Of a stretch of DNA of 21,533 nt, positions 1 through 10,465 are shown in pieces; position 1 is the stretch's first letter; the number at the start of each line of letters is the position of its first letter. The stretch comes from Chromera velia. Lineage: Eukaryota > Sar > Chromeraceae. Below the pieces are notes generated by a model that was given only the letters and a program-made list of their open reading frames with translations, ran no database searches and was not told where the DNA came from. The position numbers and the translations under genes were made by a program. The DNA lies in contig JAHBMJ010003291.1 in NCBI GenBank assembly GCA_018398765.1, positions 70,001 through 91,533 on the forward strand. Direction: 5' to 3'.

Positions 1-785
1 CATGCATGATTATTTATCTCATTCTATGTTTCAACTTAAATTTAATTATTTTTGATTTAATTAATTCATCTAGGATTTCATGCATTAGTCACTTAATTAG
101 TGTTAAGTTACTGATAATTAATAAGTGATTTAGTGGTCTGTCACAATGACACTGGCGGAGTGTGAAAGAGAAAGTCTAGATTATAAGTAGGATATATAGG
201 CTAGTATAATTAATTCACTAGTTTATTCATAGCGTATGTGCATGCAGGCAGTGCCAGGCACAAACAGGCCAGCTAGGCTAGCGGCACCCAAATGCACCCA
301 AGACAGACATCCGTATATAATATCATAATCGCACAGTATATGCGGAACACAATACGGCGATCGATTATCAATATGTAGGAGAGGATAGGATAGGATTAGT
401 GTCTGAAGTAACGGGGGGAAGCGTATTTTAAATCTGTTCCTAGCACGTCCGCTTCACTCTTAACCTTCCTTCCGTCTATGCAATTGAACAAAACTAGAAG
501 CACAGTGAAGCCTATTTAGCTGCCGAAACCGCCGACCGACAGCGAGAGAACAGAAGAGAGACTTCTATATACAGACACACAAGAGGAGACCAAATGAAGA
601 GAAGAGAAGAGATCGCGCTCTGATCTGATGTGTAGCCCTACCGTGCAGGTGCTCTGTGGCCTCCTGATTTGCTATTTTATTCTTTTTCTTGCGATGACTA
701 TATACTGGAATACGCTGGTGGATGGTCTGGACTACGCTCTGGACTTATTGTTTTACTAGGAGAACTAGTAGCGGGAGAATAACAT
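1..785. other. AT-rich non-genic stretch
   Basis: No reading frame of convincing length or composition is present on either strand. The sequence is AT-rich with scattered short purine-rich runs around 540-615. I see no RNA gene and no transposon ends here. Confidence 0.6.
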
Positions 786-928
786 GAATAGTTCACTATT
801 TACACTATTTATCCTTGAGCTGGCCTGATTGTCTAAGTGTTTACTTAGGTGTCAGAATAGTAAACTATTCCTGAATAGTGTACTGTTTTAATTTTTTGTC
901 TAAAAATAGATTGAATAGTATACTATTC
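786..928. repeat. Cluster of four 16-bp palindromes
   Basis: A 16-bp palindrome of the form GAATAGT-NN-ACTATTC occurs four times, at 786-801, 855-870, 873-888 and 913-928. The second and fourth copies are perfect over both 7-bp arms, while the first and third have one or two changes in the right arm. The two central bases differ in each copy (TC, AA, GT, TA). The cluster ends 63 bp before the hAT element. It could be a set of dimeric protein-binding sites or the remains of another small mobile element; the sequence does not decide between these. Confidence 0.7.
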
Positions 929-991
929 CGAGTTTTTGAATTTCTAACAGTGAGCCGTCCCATATATAGATGTAGTAATACGCTGTGTTAC

Positions 992-2175
992 TAGGGCTGG
1001 GAAAAGGTTCATTGAAAAGAGGTTTAAATCTGAAAAAGTGAACCTGTTGAACCTGTTTTGAACCTGTTGAACCTGTTTTGAACCTGTTTTGGAGGCCAGA
1101 CGCGCGGCCACTGGTACAAGGCCGGCCAGGCCTGCGCCGCCCGCGGCCGATATAGGTGAAATAAGGAGCCGGAGCCGCGCGCACAGCAACTGTCCCCAGC
1201 CGGTTCAATCTATTGTGTCAGACAGACGCATGTCAGCATATGTCAGCATCATATGTCAGCATGAACACTCATGCTAACGGTTGCAGAAGTGAAGAAGTAC
1301 ACGTGATTTACCAAGTTTTCCACTTGCAAGGCCCCGCATCAAAACGGACAGTCTCCACTGAAGGAATGAGGAAGTATAGAGTTTGTTTGACAGCAGTCTG
1401 CACGACAGTATAATTGACAATGTCTTTTTGGAGGGGCTCCTTCAAACTCGTGCCGGCAGCAGTCCCTCTGCTTGCTTCCGCTACTGCTGTCTCCGGATCT
1501 TTTTTTTTTAACTCCCAGCTATAAGAGGGCTACCCATGGGTCCGACCTCTTTCACTGTACAACCCTTTTTCGATCTCTTTTGTGTGGCAAAAGGTTAGAA
1601 CGAATGCAAAGCCAGATGTTTGGGTGCCACCCGTGGTAGCTGGAAGCGGTGGGGGCCATGGGGGGGAGCAGGGGGGGGGGCAACAGGCCGGGCCGGGAGC
1701 AGCAGGTCAAAGAGGCGGTGGTGCACGGAGAGGGAGGGGGGGAGCGGGGGCCGCAGGGCAACCAATGAGTAGATGAAAGAAAGAAAAAAATGCTGTGACG
1801 GTCTTATGTTGACTAAATTGTCATGATTGATACGATCAAATAAATTTAATTATGATATTTTCCAATTTTTTCAGGCTTTTTTAATTACTAATTTTCGACT
1901 ATAAACAGTGAATAACTTGAGACTAGCACCTAATATGAGCGTAAATATTGATTTAAACTATTTAAAAACACTACTAAGGTATAGATTTTATAATAAAACG
2001 TTCTAAAAACTTGAATGCATTAAAGCCTAATTTAAAGGCATAAAATAATACGAAAATATGAGGTTTCTATTAATTAAAAGTGAACCTGTTTTTGAATCTG
2101 TTTTTGAACCTGATTCAGGTTCATTACTTCGAAGTGAACCTTGAACCTTAAACCTTGAACCTTTTCCTAGCACTA
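992..2175. mobile_element. Non-autonomous hAT-type element with 8-bp target duplication
   Basis: The left end reads TAGGGCTGGGAAAAGGTTCA and the reverse complement of the right end reads TAGTGCTAGGAAAAGGTTCA, which agree at 18 of 20 positions. The element is flanked on both sides by TGTGTTAC (984-991 and 2176-2183). An 8-bp target duplication with a TAGGG-like terminus is typical of the hAT superfamily. Just inside both ends are subterminal repeats of AACCTG: five GAACCTGTT copies at about 1042-1090, and related copies at 2083-2125. These resemble transposase-binding arrays. The interior has no transposase frame. Its left half is GC-rich with long G runs (about 1649-1765) and its right half is AT-rich, so the middle may be captured unrelated DNA, but I cannot identify a source. 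Confidence 0.85.
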
Positions 2176-2213
2176 TGTGTTACAAACCGTCATAAGTATT
2201 TTATCTTCAGATT

Positions 2214-2361
2214 ACTTCAAATTGAGCTCAGATCTTCAAATTGAGTTCAGATTTAAAACATATAGTCCGTATTTGCGGCACAGACTTTCAAAGCATAGTC
2301 CGCGCATACAGCCTAGATTTTCAAGACATAGTCTGCGTTTGCGGTACAGACTTTCAAGTCT
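2214..2361. repeat. Two short tandem repeat arrays
   Basis: A unit of about 19 bp (CTTCAAATTGAGYTCAGAT) occurs twice near 2214-2251. It is followed by three imperfect 33-bp units at 2263-2295, 2296-2328 and 2329-2361, each starting TAGTCYG and ending around GACTTTCAA or GATTTTCAA. The first and third units are closer to each other than to the middle one. The array is open in one frame because 33 is a multiple of three, but nothing else suggests that it codes. Confidence 0.7.
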
Positions 2362-2887
2362 ATCCGTCAGAGCAAAAAAAAATTCAAGTGGCTTGTAGTA
2401 AGTGATTAGTGGTGCCCTAGAGCACTGTCGCCGTTTTATCTTATAGAGGTTTATAGAGGTCGCCCCCGCAAACAGCAGGGGGGTGTACCTCATCGCTGAG
2501 GCTCAGACCACACCCCATGGCCCGCCTGGTTTCCCAGGCCGCTAACAAACAACAATCTGTCTGCGCTTTGTATGCTTTAGTCTATGGGCTGCTCAGAAGG
2601 GACTGCTCTAAAAATCGATCCAATGACATAGAACGAAAGGACACTTTCGCTTTGTGCACGCCCTCTCTCCATTCTTCTCTCAGCGACTCGGTGACAGGGG
2701 GGTAACTCTTTTTTTGTATATTTTTATAGGGTACTACTAGTGGGCTGGTACCAGAGATGCTAGTAGAGATGGCAGTCTGAGATACTAGTAGAAATGTTTG
2801 TAAATCTTTGCTTTGTAAAACTATAGGTATCATCATCAATGTGATGAAATTTCAATCGTACTTACTACTTAATTCTGAAACCGATGC
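2362..2887. other. Intergenic region downstream of engB
   Basis: No supported gene is present. The stretch holds an 11-bp tandem repeat (GTTTATAGAGG, near 2448-2460), a C-run/G-run pair near 2461-2483, and repeated ACTAGTAG/GCTAGTAG words at 2733-2790. The end nearest 2888 is presumably the 3' untranslated region and terminator of the minus-strand engB gene. I could not identify a specific polyadenylation signal. Confidence 0.5.
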
Positions 2888-3305
2888 TCATTCGTTGACT
2901 CTGAGTGCCTTCCTTCCCTCCGACCGTGCTTTCTGTATACCGTCAATGAAATAGGGCTTCAGTCTCCGTACAGACTCATCTGACATGAGATCGACCTGCT
3001 GCCGCGTTGGCCGTTTATCTTCCGGGAAGATCTCCAAATTCAATGCGTACATCCTCCTCAGCTCCTCTGCCCCCGCCTCCATGCCTCCCCCCCCATGCGA
3101 AGGATCTGAGGGCCCCCCCAAGCCCTGGGTTCGCTCTGCGCGCTCTGCCTGAATGTTCCTCCTGCCCTTCTCCTCAAGCCGCCGTTTCCTCCGCCACTGC
3201 CTCTCCACCCGTCTCTTCAACACAGGGTCCCCCGCTGCCTCCACCAGGAGGGCAGCAAGCTCAGGGGGGGCCTCTTTGATTTCCTCCAGATCTGCGGCCT
3301 GAAAA

Positions 3306-3344
<39 letters not shown>

Positions 3345-4400
3345 AAGTGAGAGAGAGAGATCCACACACACGGAGATACAACAGACAGCGTCCCTCACGC
3401 ACAAACACAATGACACGTGCACTACTGCACGTGCATAGGCGGAGAAGAGATATCAACCATGAACGTTGACTGACTCTCATCGTCATCATAGCAGACGCGT
3501 GCACGAGCCAACCATCCATCCACCCAATCGCTGATTCAGTCAGTCCACTTCTGCCCAAAACTCCCGTCCGCACACACATATGCCTCCCTGACCCAAACAA
3601 CACACTCACGTGCAGGCAGAGCAGCCCATACGTCCAACAAGCAAACCGACGCAGCAGCCTCCTCCCCCTCCCCACCCCTCTCTCTCCGACCTACCTTTTG
3701 TACGGCTGCGGTCATTGTTTTCTCTTCATTCTTCTCCTTGTGAGACTTGAGATCGATCACGGGCCCCGAAGGATAGTTAAAAGGCCGGGGAGTTTCGTCC
3801 TTCCATTTGCCCAACTCGTCCTCCTTCGGGGGTTTCGGCAAAGCCCCGTACTTCATCGCCGTCTCCCTCATCTTCCTTGCCGTCTCCTCATCGGACTCCT
3901 CGATCGTCTCTGTGTCCGCCTTCGTTGACTCCTCCAGCCTCCTGTCGAAAGCAAGAGCGTCCTTCGCGGCTTCTGCAAAATCAAGAGAGACAGATATGCA
4001 CAACGAACCAAACGAAATAAACGAACCAACGAAGGAACGCATGAGGGACGGAAAGAAGAGCCTCTCCCCTCCTCTCCACAGACCCCTCCCTCCCTGCCGA
4101 TTTTGAGAGCTCATCCCTCGATGATCCCAAGTTCTCCTTTCTGACTTCGCTCGCTCTCTGAATTTTTGTGACTGACGCACGCAATCATTTATCCTTTTAT
4201 CTTATCCCTCCCGTTCCATCCCAAACAAACCTCTCCTGCTGGGCCTTCCTTCTCTGGAGTGAGGAGTGACGTGCAGCTGTCTCCCTCCAACTTGAGAGAG
4301 ACAGATACCAGGAAGGAGAAAGTACAAACAAGTGACATGGAGGGGAGGGAAGAGACCTTCATGGAGACTGCCACCCAAAGCTTTGCTTCTGGCTTCTCTG

Positions 4401-4437
<37 letters not shown>

Positions 4438-5404
4438 CATGTATGTATTTCAAAAAAGGCAAATTAATTGGAGAGTGCCACCCAAATTTTTGCTTTTGGT
4501 TTCTCCGAAAGAAATATGCTGAGAGGAATGTGTCTTGCAGATCCTTTTTTGGTCCGTGAGTGATCTCTTGAATTCTTCTAAAGCATGTCTGCCTGCCTGC
4601 CTGTCTGGCTGCATTCATTCAATCCAGCATTCAATAAAACAACAGAGGCAGGCCGATCGAGGTCGAGGACCGCCCTCACGTGACTCCTCATGCATGCATG
4701 CAGGCAGGCCCCTGCCCTGATGTTGCCATCAACCCCCCCGCCCCCCCGCAAATCACCATGCAGGTAGGGTGAAAGAACGAATTGATTGATGCATCAACGA
4801 AACGAACCGAACCGAAATAATCAGGCAGGCAGGCAGGCTGACCGTCCCTATCTTCCTCCTCTTCGTCCCCGTCCTCGTCTTCCTCCCCCTCAGGCTGATC
4901 CATCAACATAGAGTCCAGAGAAGAGCTCAGAGAAGAGGACAGAGGAGGGAGGGTCCATGCCCGCTCTTCTTCCTCCTCTCCCTCCCCGTCTCCGTGAACT
5001 GCAAAAGCAAAGCACATACAAAACACACACCCACAGAAGCAATTTATATCCCTGAGACTGAAACCCTCCCCCCTCATCCGTTTCTTCCGTGCACTGGAAG
5101 GAAACTGCACGCTGAAGAGAGCCGAAGAAGGAAGGCAGGAATGCTGTCATACATCTGTCTCTCTCTCTGTGGCATGCAGTTAGAGTCGCTTTACACATGC
5201 CTCTCTTCAGAAGGAAACAAATGGGGGCAATCAATTACATCACACGCGACAGAAAAACAAACTCTCCTTCCTCCCCTCCCCTCCCCTCCCGTTCCCCAGC
5301 CAACGGAGGCCAACCGACCGACCGAGCGCTTCTCTCCGCCTGTGGTCGCTATCTGCATGGACAGAGCGAGGAAGGGAGACGGACAGACAGGCAGACAGAC
5401 AGAG

Positions 5405-5442
<38 letters not shown>

Positions 5443-6026
5443 TTACACATACACACTTACACTTGTGTGCGCGAGTGTGTGTGCGTCCAACGCCATGCGC
5501 AAACAGGGACAGAGAAAGCGAGGGCGGGAGGGAGAAAACGCACGTACAGACAGAGAAACACACGGACGACCCAATCTTGCAGACCGAGAAAGGTGCCAGG
5601 GACGGGATACGAAACGATCAGAGAGAGAGAAAAAGAATAGAGAGACCAACCAGACAACCAGACAAAAAGACAGACGGACCGAATTGTTCCCGAAGTCTCT
5701 CCTTCCCCCTCTCGCCCTCATCATCTTTCTCTTGTTCTCCTTCATGTCCGTTTCCTGCTCCAAGTCGTGTTCCTTTCTTCCGAGGGTGGAGGAGATCCTC
5801 GAACTCCATCTGTTTGAGAGGGTCCGAGGAAATCTGGGGGATCTTCACGATCTTTCCCTCCTCCCCCTCACCCCCACTCCTCTCCAGACCGTCTGCCCAC
5901 TCGCCAACGTCCCCCCCTTCCCCTTCGCTCCCGTCTCCAACGTCGGACTCAGGATCAGGCTCAGGGTCCCCAACAAAGAACTCTCCCTGGCACGCGTCTC
6001 GAATTGCAAGCCACACAGTCCGCCTG

Positions 6027-6067
<41 letters not shown>

Positions 6068-6324
6068 GCACGCACGCACATACACACACACACACACAGA
6101 CAGAGAGAAAGAGAGGGAGAGAGAGCAGGGAGGGAGGGAGGGCGGGAGGGAGAGATGAACACTCATGCGCCCCGCTCCCCCCCGTCACACGCACTCTCCA
6201 GGCACAGGCACCTCTCAGATCTCTTGCCCCCCCGCAAGTGTTCTTTCTTCTCTTGTGCTCTTCTCTCTGTATGCCGCTCCTGTCCCCTCTCCGCTCCTCA
6301 CGCACTTGACCACAAAACCACCCA

Positions 6325-6355
<31 letters not shown>

Positions 6356-6394
6356 AACATACACACACACAAACATACACACACACACACACAA

Positions 6395-6432
<38 letters not shown>

Positions 6433-7896
6433 ACACAAACAAAAAACAAACTGGGGGGGGAACCTGCATGACCACTCACTCACATGTTCTCCCCCGTCAC
6501 TGAAGAGAATACGAGGGGCTGCCACGTGGGAAGGTTTAGCTCGGAACGGATGCGCTTAATGCTCTCATTACGTCTCTGCGCAGAGATGCGGTCGGATTTC
6601 GTCCCGATGACCAGAAAAGGTCGCCCAGAGGACCTGAAGGCAGGCAGGCAGAGAAGCAGCGAAGCTCGCGTTCATTCAATCGGCAGAATGCGGTCAGTAC
6701 TGCCAGTAACTTTCCCTCTCTTCTGATTGACCTGAGGTCCTCGAGGGTTGTGATTTCCTTCCATGCTCCCTCTCTCTCTCTCCCTCTCCCTCTCTCTCTG
6801 TAGATCTCTCTCTACGTATTCTCGTGAGCCTTTCCTTTCCGTCTCTTCCCTTCTGTCTGTCTGACCTGAGGTCCTCGAGGATTTCGATGTCCAGTTTCTG
6901 CTCTATGATTGTTTATTTGTTGATGTATTTATTTCTTGTATTTGTTTTCTCTGTATTTATTTTCTGACCGGAGGTTCTCGAGGATTTCGATGTCCAGTTT
7001 CTGCTCTTTGTTTGTTTATTTGTTTATTTCTTGTATTTGTTTTTTCTGTATTTATTTTCTGACCGGAGGTCCTCGAGGATTTCGATGTCCAGTTTCTGCG
7101 GAGGCACCGAGAGGTCCACCAGGAGAACGAACAGCCGCAGCTCTGTCCGCAGGTGGAGGTAGCGGCTGCAAGGTAAGAAAACGGGGGAGGCCATACGTTG
7201 GATCGGTTCCTTGTCGTTAGATCGGTAGGTTTGAGTGAGTGATTCAATCGTTAGTCGACAAATTGCACAACAACTCCCAGAAGTGAGCAGACATTCCTTC
7301 AATGACAGAAAATTGACGCACGCAAGGACGCATCCAAATTTTTCCTTTGCGTGCGTCAAAAGACATTCCTTCAATGACAGAAACGGATATGGGTGGGTGA
7401 GTGAGGATGAGTTGTAGACGCGCTCACAGCCGCAGAAAGGAGAAAATGGAGAGAAAGAGAGAGAACAGCAGCAGAAGAAAGAGAAAACAGCTGAGCGAGA
7501 CACAGAGTTTGTCAGTCAGGCAGTACAAGAGACCGACCATATCTTTGAAGAACCAATTGAACAGAAAAAGTCAAGAGCTGATCCCAATACCTCTGTTCTC
7601 CTCTTCCTTTCTTTCTCTTTCACCATCAGAAGTTGATTCCTCCAATGAAAACCTGAAAAAACATACCAACCAATTGACAATTAAGACAAACAGCCCACGT
7701 ACGTACCTGACGTATTTTCTGATCGCCGCGAGGTTTCCCTTTTTGATTCCCCGCGTGTACCCGTATCCCGGGAGGTCCGTCAGGATGCACAGGGAGCTCC
7801 CGGCCTTGTTTGATACTCTGAAGAAGACATACAGCAGAGGCAGGCAGCAAAGAAAGAGATTTGAGACCAAAGCTCCAAACCGAACACACACACGCA

Positions 7897-7931
<35 letters not shown>

Positions 7932-10465
7932 GAAGGAACTTGAGCATGCACGCACCTCCCCTCCCTGCACAAAGAAAGAGAAAGAGACAGCGAGCCTGAC
8001 AATCCCTTCCCCTGACAACCCACCTATACAAGTTGATTTCTTGAGTCCTGCCGGGAGTTTTGGAGACCCTCGCGGGACTCCGTTTGGTTCCCAGCAGCTG
8101 CACTCATGCACTCATTCGTTCATTTATTCATTCCATGCCTTTGTTCATTGGTTCGTTCGTTCATTGATTCCTTTCCTTTCTGCCATTCATTTATTGATTT
8201 GCTCGTTCAATTATGCGTGCATTTCGATGCGTGGGTGAGTGAGGCAGGGAGGGAGTGAATGAGTGTCGATGGAGAGAGAGAGAGAGAGAGAGTGAGAGAG
8301 AGAGAAAGAAAAACGAGAGAGAAATTCTACCACGAGAGAAGAGAAATGCTTTTGTGAAGAAACGAAAGGCAAGAAGGGCAGGAAGACAGGCAGGCAGGCA
8401 GGCAGGCAGGCAGACACACTATATGGTTTCCCTCCTCTTCTTCATGAACACAACAGACAAGACAGACAAACAGACAGACAGACACGCACGGACAAACAGA
8501 CAGACAGACAGACAGACACTGACGCACGTACCTGCAGGCAGTTCATCATCGAGGACTTCCCGACGTTACTCCGACCGATGAACGCAATCTCAGGAAGGTG
8601 CGTGTTCGGCAACACCTGCAGGCAATTTCCCCCCCCCCCCACAGTCATCCAGCCATCAGAGAGAGAGACAGAACAGTTTTTCTTGCAATCATTCCTTGTG
8701 GGGCTGTATAAGTGAGAAGATGCATGCAGGCAGAAGATTCATTTGTCCATGCATGCATGTATGCATACAAACCTCAATGAATAAAGACAGAAATAGGTGA
8801 GTGAATGGAGAAGAACTTTCGAAAGACCTTGTCCTCCCTCTCTGATCCACATTTCCCTCTGCACTATTTGTGTACAGCCAGAACAAATCCACCAAAGGAT
8901 GAAAGAATCATTTTTTCTCGGAATACAAACACACAGACAGCCCCTTTCCTTCTTTCCTTCTACCATGCAATCCCCCAACCCAACCCACCCACCTCTGTGT
9001 CCGTGTACCCCCCCACGAAGGAGAACTTGTCCACTTCCTTCAACTCAAAGTGCCGAGTGTGCATCGTCGTCAGCTCCCCTGTGAAGAGACCTGTGGCCTC
9101 TGGGAGGGGAATGTTTTGGACCTGCAAGCATTAAGGATAATTAAGTTAATGGTGCAAGGCACTCACCCACTCACTTTGCTTCTAACCCAAGGCACTCACC
9201 CACTCACTTTACTTCTAACCCAAGGCACTCACCCACTCACTTTACTTCTAACCCAAGGCACTCACCCACTCACTTTACTTCTAACCCAAGGCACTCACCC
9301 ACCTGTACTGCAGGGCCATCCGCCCCCAGTCTTCGCCTTTTCTTCCCGCCCTCAGTTTCCAGCGTGAAGGAGGCCCCGGCTCCCCCGCTGCCCCCCTCCC
9401 TCTCCCTCTCCTTCGCCTCCAGGTACCCTCTCAGAACCTCTGCGTGGGATTTCCTCTCGTTCTTCGGGACGTCCTTCTGCTTCCGCTTCGCCTGCCTGAG
9501 GGCGGAGATCATGCCTTGCTTCCGGGACCCGAACGCGGAGTTCAGCGTCTTCCGCACAAACGAATCGTCGCGTGCCCTCTTCTCCGCTTGCAACTGCGTG
9601 CGCTCATGTGAATAGACGGAGGGAGAAAACGGGAATTAATGAAGGGATGGCGGGAGGCAGGAGGGAAGGAAGGAAGGAAGGAAGAAAGGAAGGAAGGCGA
9701 TGAAAGCAAAGACTGATCTCGTGAGAATGAATGAATGAATGAATGATAGAGAGAAAGAGAGAGAGCGGAAGTGAATCTCTGGAGATTTCAGGAAACATGA
9801 ACGAAGAAATGAGAAGAAGAGCCCGACAAGAAAGGGAGGGAGAGGTTCCGAATCAGAGAGATCAGAAAAAAGAAAGTACAAAAAAACAAGAGAGTTATTT
9901 TACAGAGGTGGAAAAGATCCTATTGCCATGCCTCCATTTCCTTGCCTTTCTCGTTCCTGTCCTTTTCTTCACGTACGTTCCTCTACTGGCCTATCTTTCA
10001 TGAGTGAGGGCCTGAAATCTTTTGGGTATAGAGTTTCTCCTTTCTTGTCTGACCATCTCGTCTCTGTCTGACCTGTCTCTCCTGTCCCCTCTGCGTTTTC
10101 TTCTCCACGAAGTTTTGGTACTTTTTCTCAAACTTTTGCATCACACGATCCTCTGCCTTGTGCCTGTTGGCCTTGACCATCTCAAGCGCGGTGTTTGCAC
10201 CTCTTCTTCTTACCACCGTGTCCCGCTCCTGTCGCCGTCTCCTCCAAGCAACACTCTCAGTGAAATCGCACACAGGCACCCCTACTGCCTCTTGAACAGA
10301 TCTGCAAGGCAACTTCAATGACGACAGACAGCTCGGAGACGGGCCCACCAGAAATGCAGAAGCGCCTAAGGATCTGTAGTGATCGCCAAGCAACACCAAG
10401 GAGGAAAAGAACAAAGAGAGCACGAGACGGACGGGAGACGGGAGCCGTCCCTCCTGTTGTCTCAT
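2888..10465 (-). CDS. engB: EngB/YihA-type GTPase, probably plastid-targeted, 12 exons, 840 aa
   Basis: EngB GTPases assist assembly of the large ribosomal subunit; algal and plant forms act in organelles. Reading down the minus strand, exons are 10465-10073, 9593-9303, 9121-8993, 8615-8532, 8097-8024, 7817-7707, 7165-7064, 6633-6484, 6023-5680, 4998-4843, 3972-3695 and 3298-2888. Every junction is GT-AG, all phases agree, and the stop is TGA. GTPase motifs are all present: GRSNVGKSS (residues 285-293, P-loop), SKTPGRTQ (311-318, switch I), DLPGYGY (338-344), TKSD (406-409) and SSVTGEN (438-444). The domain covers roughly 272-460. Residues 1-37 resemble a signal peptide (hydrophobic core about 14-27) ending ASA, followed by Phe38, then a Ser/Pro/Leu-rich stretch like a transit peptide; plastid delivery is inferred. 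About 230 charged residues separate this from the GTPase. The C-terminal ~380 residues (461-840) hold Glu/Asp-rich segments (about 463-495 and 561-611) and a Lys/Arg-rich helix-like part. Neither extension is recognised. Bacterial EngB is about 200 residues. Exon joins are manual predictions. Confidence 0.92.
3307..3360. repeat. (CA)n(GA)n microsatellite beside the last engB acceptor
   Basis: A (CA)n run (about 3307-3324) passes into a (GA)n run (about 3323-3360). In the sense of engB this reads (CT)n(GT)n and ends in ATTTTCAG, so the microsatellite supplies the pyrimidine-rich tract just upstream of exon 12, whose first base is 3298. Confidence 0.85.
4402..4434. repeat. (AT)n microsatellite in engB intron 10
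   Basis: An uninterrupted AT dinucleotide run lies in the 870-bp intron between exons 10 and 11. The flanking sequence contains two similar segments (GCCACCCAAAGCTTTGCTTCTGG-like at about 4370-4392 and GCCACCCAAATTTTTGCTTTTGG-like at about 4478-4500), an imperfect direct repeat that brackets the run. Confidence 0.8.
5406..5437. repeat. (CA)n microsatellite in engB intron 9
   Basis: A CA dinucleotide run lies inside the 681-bp intron between exons 9 and 10. It reads (GT)n in the sense of the gene. Confidence 0.85.
6030..6440. repeat. Long (CA)n-rich block in engB intron 8
   Basis: CA-dinucleotide runs dominate 6031-6063, 6079-6098 and about 6330-6436, with CATA interruptions in the last. The first run starts 8 bp from exon 9, whose acceptor is at 6024-6026, so in gene sense a (CT)n(GT)n tract leads into the splice site. 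Long open frames of alternating Thr/His or Cys/Val across this block are products of the repeat and not proteins. Confidence 0.85.
6729..7064 (-). repeat. Tandem copies of the 3' end of engB exon 7 with its splice donor
   Basis: The last ~32 nt of exon 7 (encoding KLDIEILEDLR) plus the donor GTCAGA and the following AT-rich intron sequence recur downstream in the intron. The donor-side positions are about 7064 (true exon), 6969, 6866 and a degraded copy at 6732. Spacing is 95, 103 and 134 bp. The two nearest copies keep almost the whole coding segment and an AG just before it, so each looks like a 32-nt mini-exon. Inclusion of one would shift the frame, since 32 is not a multiple of three. 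Confidence 0.85.
7291..7383. repeat. Palindrome nested between direct repeats in engB intron 6
   Basis: The 21-bp word ACATTCCTTCAATGACAGAAA occurs at 7291-7311 and 7363-7383. Between the copies lies an inverted repeat with arms TTGACGCACGCAAGGA (7313-7328) and TCCTTTGCGTGCGTCAA (7343-7359), separated by about 14 bp. The arrangement resembles a tiny hairpin insertion flanked by a long target duplication, or a product of template switching. Confidence 0.8.
9155..9303 (-). repeat. 33-bp tandem repeat starting exactly at the exon 2 donor of engB
   Basis: Four full 33-bp units (9155-9187, 9188-9220, 9221-9253, 9254-9286) and a partial fifth (9287-9303) fill most of the 181-bp intron 2. Each unit contains GTGAGTGGGTGAGTGCC in gene sense. 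The partial unit ends in the true donor, CAG followed by GTGGGTGAGTG. The intron is therefore largely made of repeated donor-like sequence. Confidence 0.9.

Noticed and set aside
4994-6559. 521-residue plus-strand open frame
   Set aside because: It runs antisense through engB introns and exons 8 to 10 and consists largely of Thr/His runs from CA repeats. The minus-strand exons explain the conserved sequence.
9155-9303. CRISPR-like array
   Set aside because: The 33-bp units are directly contiguous without unique spacers, and the context is a eukaryotic intron.
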